64,000 nucleotides of DNA from Sipunculus nudus (taxonomy: Eukaryota; Annelida; Sipuncula; Golfingiida; Sipunculidae). Below are positions 14,809-27,801 of the stretch, in pieces. Numbering within the stretch: the stretch's first letter is position 1; the number at the start of each line of letters is the position of its first letter. The position numbers and the translations under genes were made by a program. The stretch covers positions 17,844,241 through 17,908,240 of the forward strand of contig CM049318.1 of NCBI GenBank assembly GCA_026874595.1, in the 5' to 3' direction. The notes beneath the pieces were generated by a model. The model was not told the origin of the DNA. It searched no databases and saw nothing but the letters and a program-made list of their open reading frames with translations.

Positions 14809-17544
14809 GTACTGTTCTATTTACCACTGCAGCGCACTTATAACCTTAACTGTCAGGAATTAGTCGTGTAATTTTTTTTTTACATTTTTTTAGCAAATAT
14901 GAACAAAAGAATATATTGTCAGATATTCAGTTTTCATATTCTTGTTTTCAAGTTCCCAACTGTGGTTGGCAGTAATGTTCGATGCAAATTCCTTAATGAC
15001 TAAATCTGGCCCTCTTAGTTAACAAAGTTAACAAAATATTGACAAATATTTGGACCTATAGGGTAACGTGTCTTTAAAGAATGTTAAAAGTAACAACATG
15101 TATCAATCAAAACATATTACTGGGTACATTATAACTCTATTCGTTCATTAAATTAAAGTGTGGGGACCATGGACCATGTGGATGTGCCCTTGCCAGGAGG
15201 AGCAAATGGAACGAACTAGGATCTGCGTTGGAACTGGATGTGTAGGACCGGACAGGGACACGAGATCGTGTACATCTGCCCAATGCCCCGGTTAGTAGAA
15301 ACATTGACTCCACCCTACAACACATTGCCGCTCAAAAGTAAAAGGAGTAGTTTAAGCTTGAAACAACCAGAAATGAATATATTGTATTTTTTTAAATTTG
15401 CGTATTATTATGCCAAAAGTAAAAAGACGTTCGAGACATCTCGCATCTAGGGCCAGGGTAAGGAGTCCGTGATAGGTAGAAAGAGCCTAAATTACCATTA
15501 ACAGACAGGTTTAGCTGCGTTTATTTCATTTGCTCATACGGTTCCGTGATTACGTTTCATTTTTGTCATCTGCGAGTATCGAGCTGCAAAATAAGCTAAT
15601 TATTTACACCTTCAATTTGTAATGCAACTCACAAGACCGCCCGTCGAAGACTATAAAAGTATGATATTGATATATGTATGTGTGTGTGTGTATTGCCGAG
15701 CATTTTCATCTCAACTGGATTCTAAACTTTTTTTTTAATTTAACATTTTGCAACAAAAGAGGGCTCTTAAATATTGAAGAAATCTCATCGGTGAAATATG
15801 AAAGAGACACCGAGTGAACCATTTACCCTCTGTACTCACAGCAGCTAGCATCTTTGAATTTTCAGATTTTGACACTAAGTAGGTATGCCTTGCAAAACAC
15901 GAAAGCCGCATTATATCGTCAACTTTAGCCAGCATATTGCTTGTATCAAGTACTGCATCCACTCCAAATGTTGTCCCTTCTGTCAGTGACACAGAAAATA
16001 AAAGTTTCGTGCATCCGCACCCGACAAAGGCTGTGCTGAGAACGCATTTAAAGGTTTTTGGTGAGACGCTGATATTCAGCCAGAATGAAGATATTTCAGA
16101 GACGAAACAAAGTCCATTTACATTGTCGACAAATGTTTCATAATGTCACCAAATCCAATATTAAAAGAAATATTTGCTCAAGATTGAACCTGGTGATCCT
16201 CATTGATTATGTCTTTTTGCATATACTGTGCATCAAAATTGACAGCCGTATGCAAAATAATAAGAAATCCCGTACTTACGGTCAGGGTAAAGAATTCTTT
16301 ATAGGGAGAACGAGCCGAAATTAACATTCATAGAAAAATAAAACATAAAATATTATAGCATATACTGTGCATCACATTTGACAGCCGAATGCCAAATAAT
16401 AATATCCAAACAAGGGAGCTTAGCCGTGTCATCTCCCTCGACTTATAAAGAATACTCATTTATTGGTTTTAAGTCTACTTTGTCATATTTCTAACTGATC
16501 TGTTTATTTAATTTTATAAAAGTTTGCTGCCAAAAATCCAAAACATCTGTCATTGTAACTGCCGCAAAGACCTAACAGGAGCACATTACAGTTAAGTTAT
16601 GACACATACATGAGTTTGATACCTTAATTGATCACTGCGCGCTTTTTTATATAAAGGCATTCTGAATCATTTATGGTCAAAACAAGATCTTCAGCTACCA
16701 AAGTGTATATTATCGACAGTCCATTGATAGACTATTAAAATAGCTACAATGGATATAAGAGGACAGTGTCCTTCAGGTGAGATGAATAACTTATGAGCCC
16801 ACAGAAGCCCCCTTCCTATGGCTTAATTAACGCAAGTTCTTTTTTTCTGGGTTCCTCAAATTCCGGTATAACACATGTTGGGGGTTAACAGAATAACAAG
16901 GTGTCCAAACATTCAAAGATGGCAGAAAATGTTGCATGGTATAAGAATAAACTTATAGGTAACTGCTGATGATAACGGTTTTTTAAGTGTCAGAATTAGG
17001 GACCAAGAGAACTTAGAACGATGATTTATATAGCATCTTAGAAAGATCTCAAACAACTATGACCAAAAGAATGACGCAGAATTCACGTGCCTTCATATAT
17101 ATATATACATATCCATATTAAATGTTGATAAACTGGACCAGTTTGTGTTCCCTTCGTGACTAAACGACTCCAATTCTTTTAATTACGTAAAATCACCTAC
17201 TGTCCAGATGGCAAATGAGGTAATTACTAAAGATAATGTGTTCCAGCAACTTCACCAGCGCCACTGCACTAAGATTGAAGTGAATAGACGTAGATTTATG
17301 CAAAGAATGGTACCAATATATGAGCTCTACGAGCAACTAATTATAACCTAATTCTTCTTTGAGTGATCCCATATTCATTATTTGTCTTTATCAAGCCTAC
17401 TTCAGTGTCAGTATGCCGGCGTTATGTGCGATCCCTGCATCTGCCACAGATATGAATATTCTTTAGAGTATCGACGAAACTTTAACAACAGTTCATGCTC
17501 TATGAATAAAGGTTAATGTGTAAAAGCTTGATAAATGTTAACGA

Positions 17545-17606
<62 letters not shown>

Positions 17607-17742
17607 CATAATCTCGTATTCTCGTAAAGTCTCGGCTTTTCAAACCACGCCGTTAGCTTCATTCTAACCACATTCACCTGATGATCGGGTCGCATCCCGT
17701 GAAACAGACTGTTGTGAATTAACGTTTTGTTTTTCTTCAGAG

Positions 17743-17799
<57 letters not shown>

Positions 17800-20700
17800 T
17801 ACAAAATGAAGACGAGTCAAGTATCTTCAGGCATTTTACTACTACGTAGTTTCGTGCTAGATGTTGTTGCACTCGTCAGGTAATGCTGTCAGACTGAAAT
17901 GGACTATATCATACTGGTATATATGTGTTACATAGATATGTGACCTTGAATGTATATAATGTTACTGGCCTGCTGTGTCACTTGTAACCAAGACTGTTGA
18001 TGGTAAGTGTGCGCCCTGGGGCAAAGATATACCAGGATCAGATAATGAGAGTCGGGATACGGGAGGACTGGGGTCAAAGGTCGCTCTGTGAGGGGGGCTG
18101 TGCTGAGAGCAGTTCGCGACAGTGCTTATAAAGACGGCTATATGTGTATAAACATGGGGCTCTACATGTGTTTACTTATGGCTGTTTTGAAAGAAAGAAG
18201 GAGAGAGAGAAAGAAAAGGGGGTATCCTATAAACTGAAAACTATGTTATGAATTTCTTAAGGAGGAATTTGTTCGCATGTCTACCATCGGTGACAAGTTC
18301 GTTCCGTTTATTCAGGGTGGCCAAATGGGGGTTGCAAATGATATAGTATTTTTCCCATAAGCATAGGTTACTTCTGTTGGTAGCGCTGTTATAAGCCTTT
18401 GCCTGTTTCAGAATTTTCCATGTGATACTGTAGTCTACTCCATTGTCTTTCAACTGCCATTTATATTTGCTAAGGTCTGTGTTAAATTTCTTAGATTTGT
18501 TCATGAAGGATGATTTGTGTCATTCAAGTCACGCTATGCAAACCACAAAGGAAAATATGCCGCGTGTGGGACAAATATATATTACAACGATATGTAATTA
18601 TTTTAGAATGGTTGACATGGTCGTCTTGTACATCTTCCTGTGGGAGCGGTAGTCGCTCGAGGACCAGGGAGTGCATGCAAGGAATGATGTGTCCTTATCA
18701 ACAGTTCCAAAGTGCTTCCTGCAATGAGATTGATTGCCCAGGTAAGTTGCTTATTGTTTTTGAGACGATTACCTAAATTAAGGTAAAGTTAAACATGTTA
18801 TTTTTTTTTTAATTTAAGCAACCATGCCAATTATGGTAACAATGTGTTCTTTCTCATGTGCATATAACATAATGACGCATTATATTACTTTATAAGGCAG
18901 ATTATAACATGTCCCGAGTATATGATAGCGTTTCAAGCTAAATTGTATATGTTAAACATATTTTGCACGATGATTTATTGTTTTTGATTAAAAGATGTTA
19001 GGAATATGATATTTTTATTTTCATAATATCTTTTAAACAATTATTGATCAATTTGTCGAATGTTCAACATAATATCCTAATCGTCAATTATATCAAGGGA
19101 AACATAAAGACATGTTGCGGGAAAACGCGGTTGTGTTTTGTGTTTGACAGTGTGGCTACCATGGCAGAGTTGGTACTGCCCTTGTTCCTCTGGTCGTATG
19201 TCCAGATTCCGTAGATGTAGTACAGTGGGGTGTCCAGGAAATAGACAGGAGGACAGACCGTGTTCCTCTACAGAGTGTCCAGGTAAATATCTGGTAAAAT
19301 GGCAGTTTATATGTTTTTTTTTTTTTTGGTTCTTTTCGGACTGGTATAGGAAAAACCAGGAGATGCATATCATAAGATACAAATCTCTTGTTTCCGTCTA
19401 TATAAGTGAAGTGTAATCTTTGTCGTAACAGACACTAAATTTGTGTTAGCTGTTAAAGAATAGCAGGGGTCATGAACAACTAACGCAAATGAACATAGGC
19501 TGCAGACAGTCGTCTTTTTTATCAGCTTTCATTTCATATGATCCCTTTCTTAAAAGGCTTATCCTGCCATCTGTAATCACATAGTATTTGTTGCTGGGAC
19601 TTCTATTATCCAGTTTTCTGGTCGCGAATGACAAAAATGTTTAGTTATGATCTCTCATGTGTAAATTTTGATGTGAATTTTGTGGTATTATAGTTTGCAG
19701 ATCCAGAAAAACAAAACAAATACTATTATACATATATTTGCAAAACCATAATCCTGCCTACTCGGACCGAGAGTAATCAGTGGCACAAAATAGGAAATCA
19801 GAATGATTTGTATGCATATTCTAGACTTCCATTGTATTATCCGTAGATTGGAGTTCATGGTCACCATGTTCAGCTACTTGTGGAGAGGGTATTCACTCAC
19901 GAACTAGGGATTGTAGAGACGGAACATCCTGTCCTTATCATCTCTCGGAGGAAGGAACGTGCAGCGATAAAGAATGCCCGTGTAAGTCTTATAAAAATAA
20001 ATGTACACGTGACGGGCACGTCGTGCTAACAGACAATATCGAAGAAATTATGAATTTACAGATTATAAAACTTAAAAATCTGCAGCAAAATAATTAATGT
20101 GGCATCCTGTGTTTAAATAATTATTCAAATTACAGATTAAGATTATCCATAATAGATATTTAAGAAATCTACAGTTCGATTTTATAATAACTTGCACTTA
20201 AGTAGACCTATATCACAACTTTTCAAAAATACAAGCCTTTTCACGAATATTATCTTATTTTGAATTTTATTTGAATTTATGTCTGTACATTAGCATGGGC
20301 GGAGTGGAACCTGTGGCTTGCCTGCACGGTTTCGTGTGGAGGGGGAAGCAGCACCAGAACACGTACTTGCGTCAATGGACAAGACTGTATCGGTGACTCC
20401 AGACAAACACGCCGATGTATGGAACAACCCTGCCCATGTGAGTACGGTACAGATCTGATTGATATGTCTTATTACATTCGTTTATTGAGACCTCGAATAC
20501 TTTAGTTTCATTAACGGTAAACTTGTGCTTAAATGCGAGGCTCAGCATGAAAATCCACTAACCCTTTCAAATTGTTCTCATGGATTTTATGTTCGGTAAA
20601 CGTAGCATTTACTCTTTCTTGCTTGATTCATTTGAATTATCATGAAGGCTAGGCAAAGAACAAATCTGAACTTTACCGACTGATCCTAATCCTCCTAGAG

Positions 20701-23700
20701 CCATAAGCAATAATTTTCATGTATTTTACACGGAATATTACTTAATGAAAATGACAGGAACATTATTAGGTTTTACAATATGTGATAACCTCCTAAGATG
20801 GCAATAACGGTAAATTCAGGTAAAGGTTCATACTTAATATTTCAAGTGTAACTGAGTAATGTAATGCAGATGACCTTATATTATTTGTTCAAGCATGGTC
20901 CCCATGGCAAACCTGGACCAGTTGTTCTGTATCATGTGATGGGGGGAATTCTCGGAGAATTCGCTTCTGCAGGGGTGGAGATACGTGTCCCGGACAGAGC
21001 AGGGAACAACGAACCTGCAACTCTCAACCTTGTCCAAGTACGTATTAATTTAGTTATGAGCGCCTCTGAATCGAACTTGGAATTTATATAATAGAGGAAT
21101 TGGTAACTCTAGTAAATAAAACTAGGAGTACGATGTTTCACCATATAGCCGCTGATAAGGTGATTATATGCCAGAACTAAAAATAAGCTTTGACGGATTA
21201 CCTAATTCTGATGTAAAGGTTACTTTAAATCTAATGTGAGTCTTCCGGAGGAACAAAATTCCACATATTGTTATACGAAACTTCTTAATATATTATTTAC
21301 CAGCGGCAATTTCCAATATACATTTGAGTAGATTACTATTGAGTGCTATCACACTTGTCCAAATAATAATAATATTATGAATTCCGTAGGAAATATAGGA
21401 AATATAGTGCGTATCTAACCTTAAAAAGTTTAAACATAAAAATGCGTTATATCGCGGCATTGAAACATAAACAGAATGGGCGAAACAGTAAATCAGAAAC
21501 TTTTTTTAAGTTAGAAAATGTAACGGGGTATATGTTGATAAATAGACATCCGTTTCAGCGGCTGAAATTTGATTATACAAACTGTTAATCTAAACATTTT
21601 TTTTTATTCTGTAGTTGTGATTATAATTTATTGAATGCCTGTTTGTAGGGTGGTCACAATGGGCCAGTTGGTCAAGTTGCTCCGTTTCTTGCGGTGGTGG
21701 TACTTCCAGTAGGACTCGTACATGCATCGGCGGTAGTACTTGTCCTGGTCAAAGTTCGGACCAGCGAGTATGCAACACACAACCTTGTCCAGGTATTAAA
21801 TTCATATTTATTTTATTTCATAACAAGTTGATGTCCTTATGTGATCCGTCAAGGCAGGGAGCACTGCAATTAGCAAAGTGACGTGAACGCTCCAAATGTA
21901 TCGGATAAACAAAATGACTTGTTTCTAAAAGTGTCCTATTCAGTGAGTGAGAAAAACTTGACACATATGAGCAAATGGTTTCATATTGCTAAACTGAAAT
22001 ATACTTGTGTTAAACAGAATAATCAAAATAGAAATCTCTAATTCCAAAAATTATGTTTGTGCCTAGTTGTTCTACGTGAAATCAGAAGGCTTTCAGTAAG
22101 TCTAGCTTAAGATCCATTATGATTTATGTTTAGTGAGGATGCAGTGATGCTCTTTATGTACGATATAGGGCAAAACTGATAACTCTGCGTCATTCTCTCT
22201 TTAGTTGTTATGATATTGAAAAATAAAAAGACGATTTCTCAGGCAGGAAAATATGAACAAATTCTGCCAGCCAGTTTGCCAAAATCATATTTTATAGCTG
22301 TGAAAAATTTTATGGTGTGTATATAAACCCAACTTGATAAAAAATGCAGAACAATTCCTGTTTTAAACTAAATCAAAAGCTTGGTAACTTATCATTTTTG
22401 TATTTTATGTTACTTAAATTGCAAGTTACAGAATGGCCATTACCAATATAAATATCCCGCCATTCCGAATTGCGTTTATGTTTGTAGTTTGGTCTAAATG
22501 GGCCAGTTGGCCAAGGTGCACTGCCACTTGTGGCACTTAAGTCTAACAACAATACAAACACATGGCAAAATTACGTTTGCTTAAACTTGAGATTTCTACA
22601 ATGACATCCACAATGGTCTGGATGAAATTTAACAAAGTTGCAGTTTTGTACATTCTGTCGGATACGCTAAGGCAAAACATTGTATAGCTTAGCCACATTT
22701 AAATATATTTTTTCTGTGTTAAAGTGAAATAAACTTATGAAACTAGTGTCATAATCATGAGGTAGACTCGCTGAATGTCTCCTTATCGCACGTAGGAGAT
22801 ATAGCACAGACCGGCTTCTGTGGCTCAGGGATAAAACGGCCGTGTTCCATTCACAAACGCCTTCGCCTTTCGCGGGATCTACGCTGGTTTAATTCAACAA
22901 TGCGGGCGATGACGCCCGTAAGGCCCACAGGCGAAAGAGTGACCGCGGATTGTTATCACTAGGGTATTATATAAAGAGCAGCGTGTGATACTGCCCTGTC
23001 ACGTAAACCAAAACCGGAATGGAATTCTGGAGATGTACATATACATAGACATGTTAGCATTAAAAAATTTAGGCACTTACGTCTTACAACAATACAAACA
23101 CATGGCAAATTTACGTTTACTAAAACTTGGGATTTCTATTTTGACATCCCCAATGGTCTCGATAAAATTCAACAAGGTCGCAGTTATGTACATTCTGCAG
23201 GATACGCTAAGGCAAAACAGATATTACTTTATATTCTTCCTTTGCTTGCCCCTGCTTGATAAAAAAAATCAGTACAATCGGCCAACCAGCTCTTTATAAC
23301 GTCGCGTTCAGATGATACGCCTCACTTTTACTGAGTTATATTTTGATTGAAATGTCTATACATATCAGTGTCTTATAATAATGATAAAACTTGGCAAGTA
23401 ATCATTTATTTTTATGTAATTAAAATTTTAATTATAAGAATGGCTACTACTAATAAAAATACCAACCATTCTTACGTTGCGTTTATGTTTGTAGTTTGGT
23501 CTCCATGGGCCAGTTGGTCAAGTTGCTCTGCTTCTTGCGGGGGTGGTACTTCCAGTAGGACTCGTACATGCATCGGCGGTAACACTTGTCCTGGTCAAAG
23601 TTCCGACCAGCAAGCATGCAATACACAACGTTGTCCAGGTGTTTATCTCATATTTGGTATATATTCTAACAGGGTAATTTTCTTGCAAGGTGCAAGTCCC

Positions 23701-26700
23701 ATCTATGTCCTGATAAGTTACATCAACGTAGAGTTATTTCAAAGAGAAAGTGCATTGGAATAGGTAAATACAAGAGCGGCATATAATTGAGTTAGTCTGG
23801 CTTCTAAACCTGTTCCATACATTGTATAGCTTAGCCACATTTAAATATATTTTTTCTGTGTTAAAGTGAAATAAACTTATGAAACTAGTGTAATAATCAT
23901 GATGTAGACTCACTGAATGTCTCCTTATCGCACGTAGGAGATATAGCACAGACCGGCTTCTATGGCTCAGGGATAAAACGGCCGTGTTCCATTCACAAAC
24001 GCCTTCGCCTTTCGCGGGATCTACGCTGGTTTAATTCAACAATGCGGGCGATGACGCCCGAAAGGCCCGCAGGCGAAAGAGTGACCGCGGATTGTTATCA
24101 CTAGGGTATTATATAAAGAGCAGCGTGTGATACTGCCCTGTCACGTATACCAAAACCGGAATGGAATTCTGGAGATGTACATATACATAGACATGTTAGC
24201 ATTAAAAAAAATAGGCTCTTACGTCTTACAACAATACAAACACATGGCAAATTTACGTTTACTAAAATTTGGGATTTCTATTTTGACATCCACAATGGTC
24301 TCGATAAAATTCAACAAGGTCGCAGTTATGTACATTCTGCAGGGTACGCTAAGGCAAAACAGATATTACTTCATATTCTTACTTTGCTTGCCCCTGCTTG
24401 ATAAAAAAAATCAGTACAATCGGCCAACCAGCTCTTTATAACGTCGCGTTCAGATGATACACCTCACTTTTACTGAGTTATATTTTGATTGAAATGTCTA
24501 TACCTATCAGTGTCTTATAATAATGATAAAACTGGGCAAGTACTCATTTATTTTTATGTAATTAAAATTTAATTATAAGAATGGCTACTTCTAATAAAAA
24601 TACCAACCATTCTTACGTTGCGTTTATGTTAGTAGTTTGGTCTCCGTGGGCCAGTTGGTCAAGTTGCTCTGCTTCTTGCGGGGTTGGTACATCCAGTAGG
24701 ACTCGTACATGCATCGGCGGTAACACTTGTCCTGGTCAAAGTTCCGACCAGCAAGCATGCAATACACAACGTTGTCCAGGTGTTTATCTCATATTTGGTA
24801 TATATTCTAACAGGGTAATTTTCTTGCAAGGTGCAAGTCCCGGGTATGCCCTGATAAGTTACATCAAAGTAGAGTTATTTCAAATAGAAAGTGCATTGGA
24901 ATAAGTAAACACAAGAGCGGCATATAATTGAGTTAGTCTGGCTTCTAAACCTGTTCCATACATTGTATAGCTTAGCCACATTTTAATATATTTTTTCTGT
25001 GTTAAAGTGAAATAAACTTATGAAACTAGTGTCATAATCATAAGGTAGACTCACTGAATGTCTCCTTATCGCACGTTGGAGATATAGCACAGACCGGCTT
25101 CTGTGGCTCAGGGATAAAACGGTCGTGTTCCATTCACAAACGCCTTCGCTTTTCGCGGGATCTACGCTGGTTTAATTCAACAATGCGGGCGATGACGCCC
25201 GTAATGACCGCAGGCGAAAGAGTGACCGCGGATTGTTATCACTAGGGTATTATATGAAGAGCAGCGTGTTATACTGCCCCGTCACGTAGACTAAAACCGG
25301 AATGGAATTCTGGAGATGTACATATACGTAAACATGTTAGCATTAAAAATGGAGGCACTTACGTCTAACAACAATAAAAACACATGGCAAAATTACGTTT
25401 GCTAAAACTTGGGATATCTATTTTGACATCCACAATGGTCTCGATAAAATTCAACAAGGTCGCATTTATGTACATTCTGCAGGATACGCTAAGGCAAAAC
25501 AGATATTACTATATTCTTCCTTTGTTTGCCCCAGCTTGATAAAAAAATGAGTTCCATCGGCCAACCAGCTCTTTATAACGTCGCGTTCAGATGAGACACC
25601 TCACTTTTACTGAGTTATATTTTGATTGAGATGTCTATACCTATCGGTTTCTTATAATAATGATAAAACTGGGCAAGTTATCATGTTTTTTATGAAATTA
25701 ATTTTTTTATTATAAGAATGACTACTACAAATATAAATACCAACCATTCTTACGTTGCGTTTATGTTTGTAGTTTGGTCTCCATGGGCCAGTTGGTCAAG
25801 TTGCTCTGCTTCTTGCGGGGGTGGTACTTCCAGTAGGACTCGTACATGCATCGGCGGTAACACTTGTCCTGGTCAAAGTTCCGACCAGCAAGCATGCAAT
25901 ACACAACGTTGTCCAGGTGTTTATCTCATATTTAATATATATATTAACAGGGTAATTTTCCTGCAAGGTGCAAGTCCCGGTTAAGTCCTGATAAGTTACA
26001 TCAAAGTAGAGTTATATCAAAGGGAGAGTGCATTGAAATAAGTAAATGCAAGAGCAGGCATATAATTAAGTTAGTCTGGCTTCTAAAAGTGTTCCATAAA
26101 ATCAAAACTATTAACGACATATGTGACATATAGGATCTACGTTAAACTGACTGATTTCTATTTTGATTATCCACAATGATCTGTAACGAATTTCGAGATA
26201 AGGGATGCAAATTTTAAATTACTTGGCGTCTTGAAAAACGTTCTCCTGTTAAAACTTTATGGTTCTGACACAAATTACTGGCTGCGATCATAAAACTGAG
26301 ATTGTATGCCTGAGCCCGGAAAAGATTAACAGGATTGCCCGACCTGTTTTCATAAAAGTCACTCTCAGCTGTTAGATTTATCAGTGCGATATAATTTGAT
26401 TAAAAATTAATATTACTTTTAGTGCATTTAAAGGAATTATGAAAATTTGGTTATACATTTTATATTTTGTATGTAAATAAACTGTAGTTTCAAAACGACT
26501 ATTATTACTAAATTTAACCCACCATTCATATGAAGCATGTATGTTTGTAGTGTGGTCACAATGGGCAAGTTGGTCAAGTTGTTCTGCGTCTTGCGGCGGT
26601 GGTACTTTTAGTAGGACCCGTACATGCATCGGCGGTAATACTTGTCCTGGCCAAAGTTCCGACCAGCGAGCATGCAATACACAACGTTGTCCAGGTGTTT

Positions 26701-27766
26701 ATTTCATATTTGGTATATTACTAAATTACACCTGATGTCGATTATATATGAGTTTAGTAAATCAGCTAAGGAACAAGTCATAAAATGTTAACATATATTT
26801 AGATGTTGTATCCCAGCACTTCTCAAAAGATTGTATTTGTATTTACAACACGTCTGAGCACGGACATAAATTCACCAAGGTGTAAAGTTGAATCGATTGA
26901 AGAAACACATGATGCAGCTTTCCTCATAAGAGTATTGCATATATTATGGTTGTTTCATTTCATAAAGAGTGGGGTCTATGGCAAAGTTGGACTGCATGTT
27001 CAACCAGCTGTGGTACAGGGGTGCGGTCAAGAAACCGTGTGTGCCTTACTGGCACCAATTGTGAAGGCATATCAACAGAAAGACACGAGTGTGCCCTTCG
27101 TCCATGCCCAGGCAAGTCATGTTTCAAAATAATTATCTCAGCACATATGAAGTAATTAAGTCTCAGAAAGTGTTGGTACATTGGGAAACAATTTGACGCA
27201 CCGTTTATATGCCGTAAGTTTAACAAGTATTCTTGGGACTTTCAAACTTTATAGGTAGAAAGGGGTGTTAGAATTTCATATGGGAATCCATATAAGCCGT
27301 TTTGACACATATCTTTGAGCTATTGTTTTCACAAGTTCGGTTGAATACCATGATTTGGCAGTAATATTAACATTGAACTAAACAATTATCAGAGTCAGAC
27401 ATCTCCTTGATTAGAAATATTGCTCCATAGCTTGAACCATTTATGGCAAAAGTACAGTCTGTAAGACAGTAAAGCTCTAAAAACGCATAGGTAATTCATT
27501 TGTGCAGATACCATGTAGTGCACAATGTGTAGAACAATATATTAAGTTATTAGACAAGTCTTGATTTGATATAATAATTGTATTAGAGGGCAAAAGGAAG
27601 TCCCTTTATTTAAATGTTCAGTGATAAATACTTTATGAAATTAAATTTGCTTCGTTACCCAAATTTCATCTTCCAACATACAGCTGAATTGCTTCTGACA
27701 ATTGGGAGGGGATGATTATCATACAAGTATTGGGATATTCATCGGGTTTCTCTCTCTATATCTCTC

Positions 27767-27801
<35 letters not shown>

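Larger units (their letters stand above)
17515..18525 (-). mobile_element. Penelope-like element, 3' remnant
   Basis: The minus frame 18504-18241 matches, from memory, the C-terminal part of the GIY-YIG endonuclease of Penelope-like elements. It has [10 protein letters not shown], then a Trp-x-Ile segment, [12 protein letters not shown], and [19 protein letters not shown], then a stop. Downstream on the same strand is a non-coding tail with a hammerhead-like core and two (TA)n tracts (17547-17605, 17743-17795). The reverse transcriptase and first half of the endonuclease are missing (5' truncation). It ends about 80 bp before E18. Confidence 0.7.
22679..26100 (+). repeat. Tandem array, three ~1.14-kb units each with a TSP1 exon
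   Basis: The landmark cattgtatagc recurs at 22679, 23820 and 24961, a period of 1,141 bp. Each unit has a SINE-like segment, an intronic stretch that happens to stay open for about 104 codons in two units, one type C exon, and the same post-exon sequence. The units differ by scattered substitutions and small indels, so the duplication is recent. Partial copies flank it (22531-22678). Confidence 0.92.

Noticed and set aside
15735-15992. 85-codon minus frame in the E17-E18 intron
   Set aside because: Looks somewhat protein-like, but there is no family, start context or neighbouring exon to support it.
17678-17708. Second hammerhead-like string on the + strand (ctgatga, cggg/cccg stem, gaaac)
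   Set aside because: No stem III or stem I partner found on either side, and it is on the opposite strand to the element.
17513-17872. 119-codon minus frame rich in Ile-Tyr
   Set aside because: Produced by the two (TA)n tracts in the Penelope-like tail.
22985-24441. Two similar 104-codon + frames (22985-23299 and 24127-24441)
   Set aside because: They are intron copies made by the 1.14-kb tandem duplication. The third unit does not keep the frame, and there is no domain.
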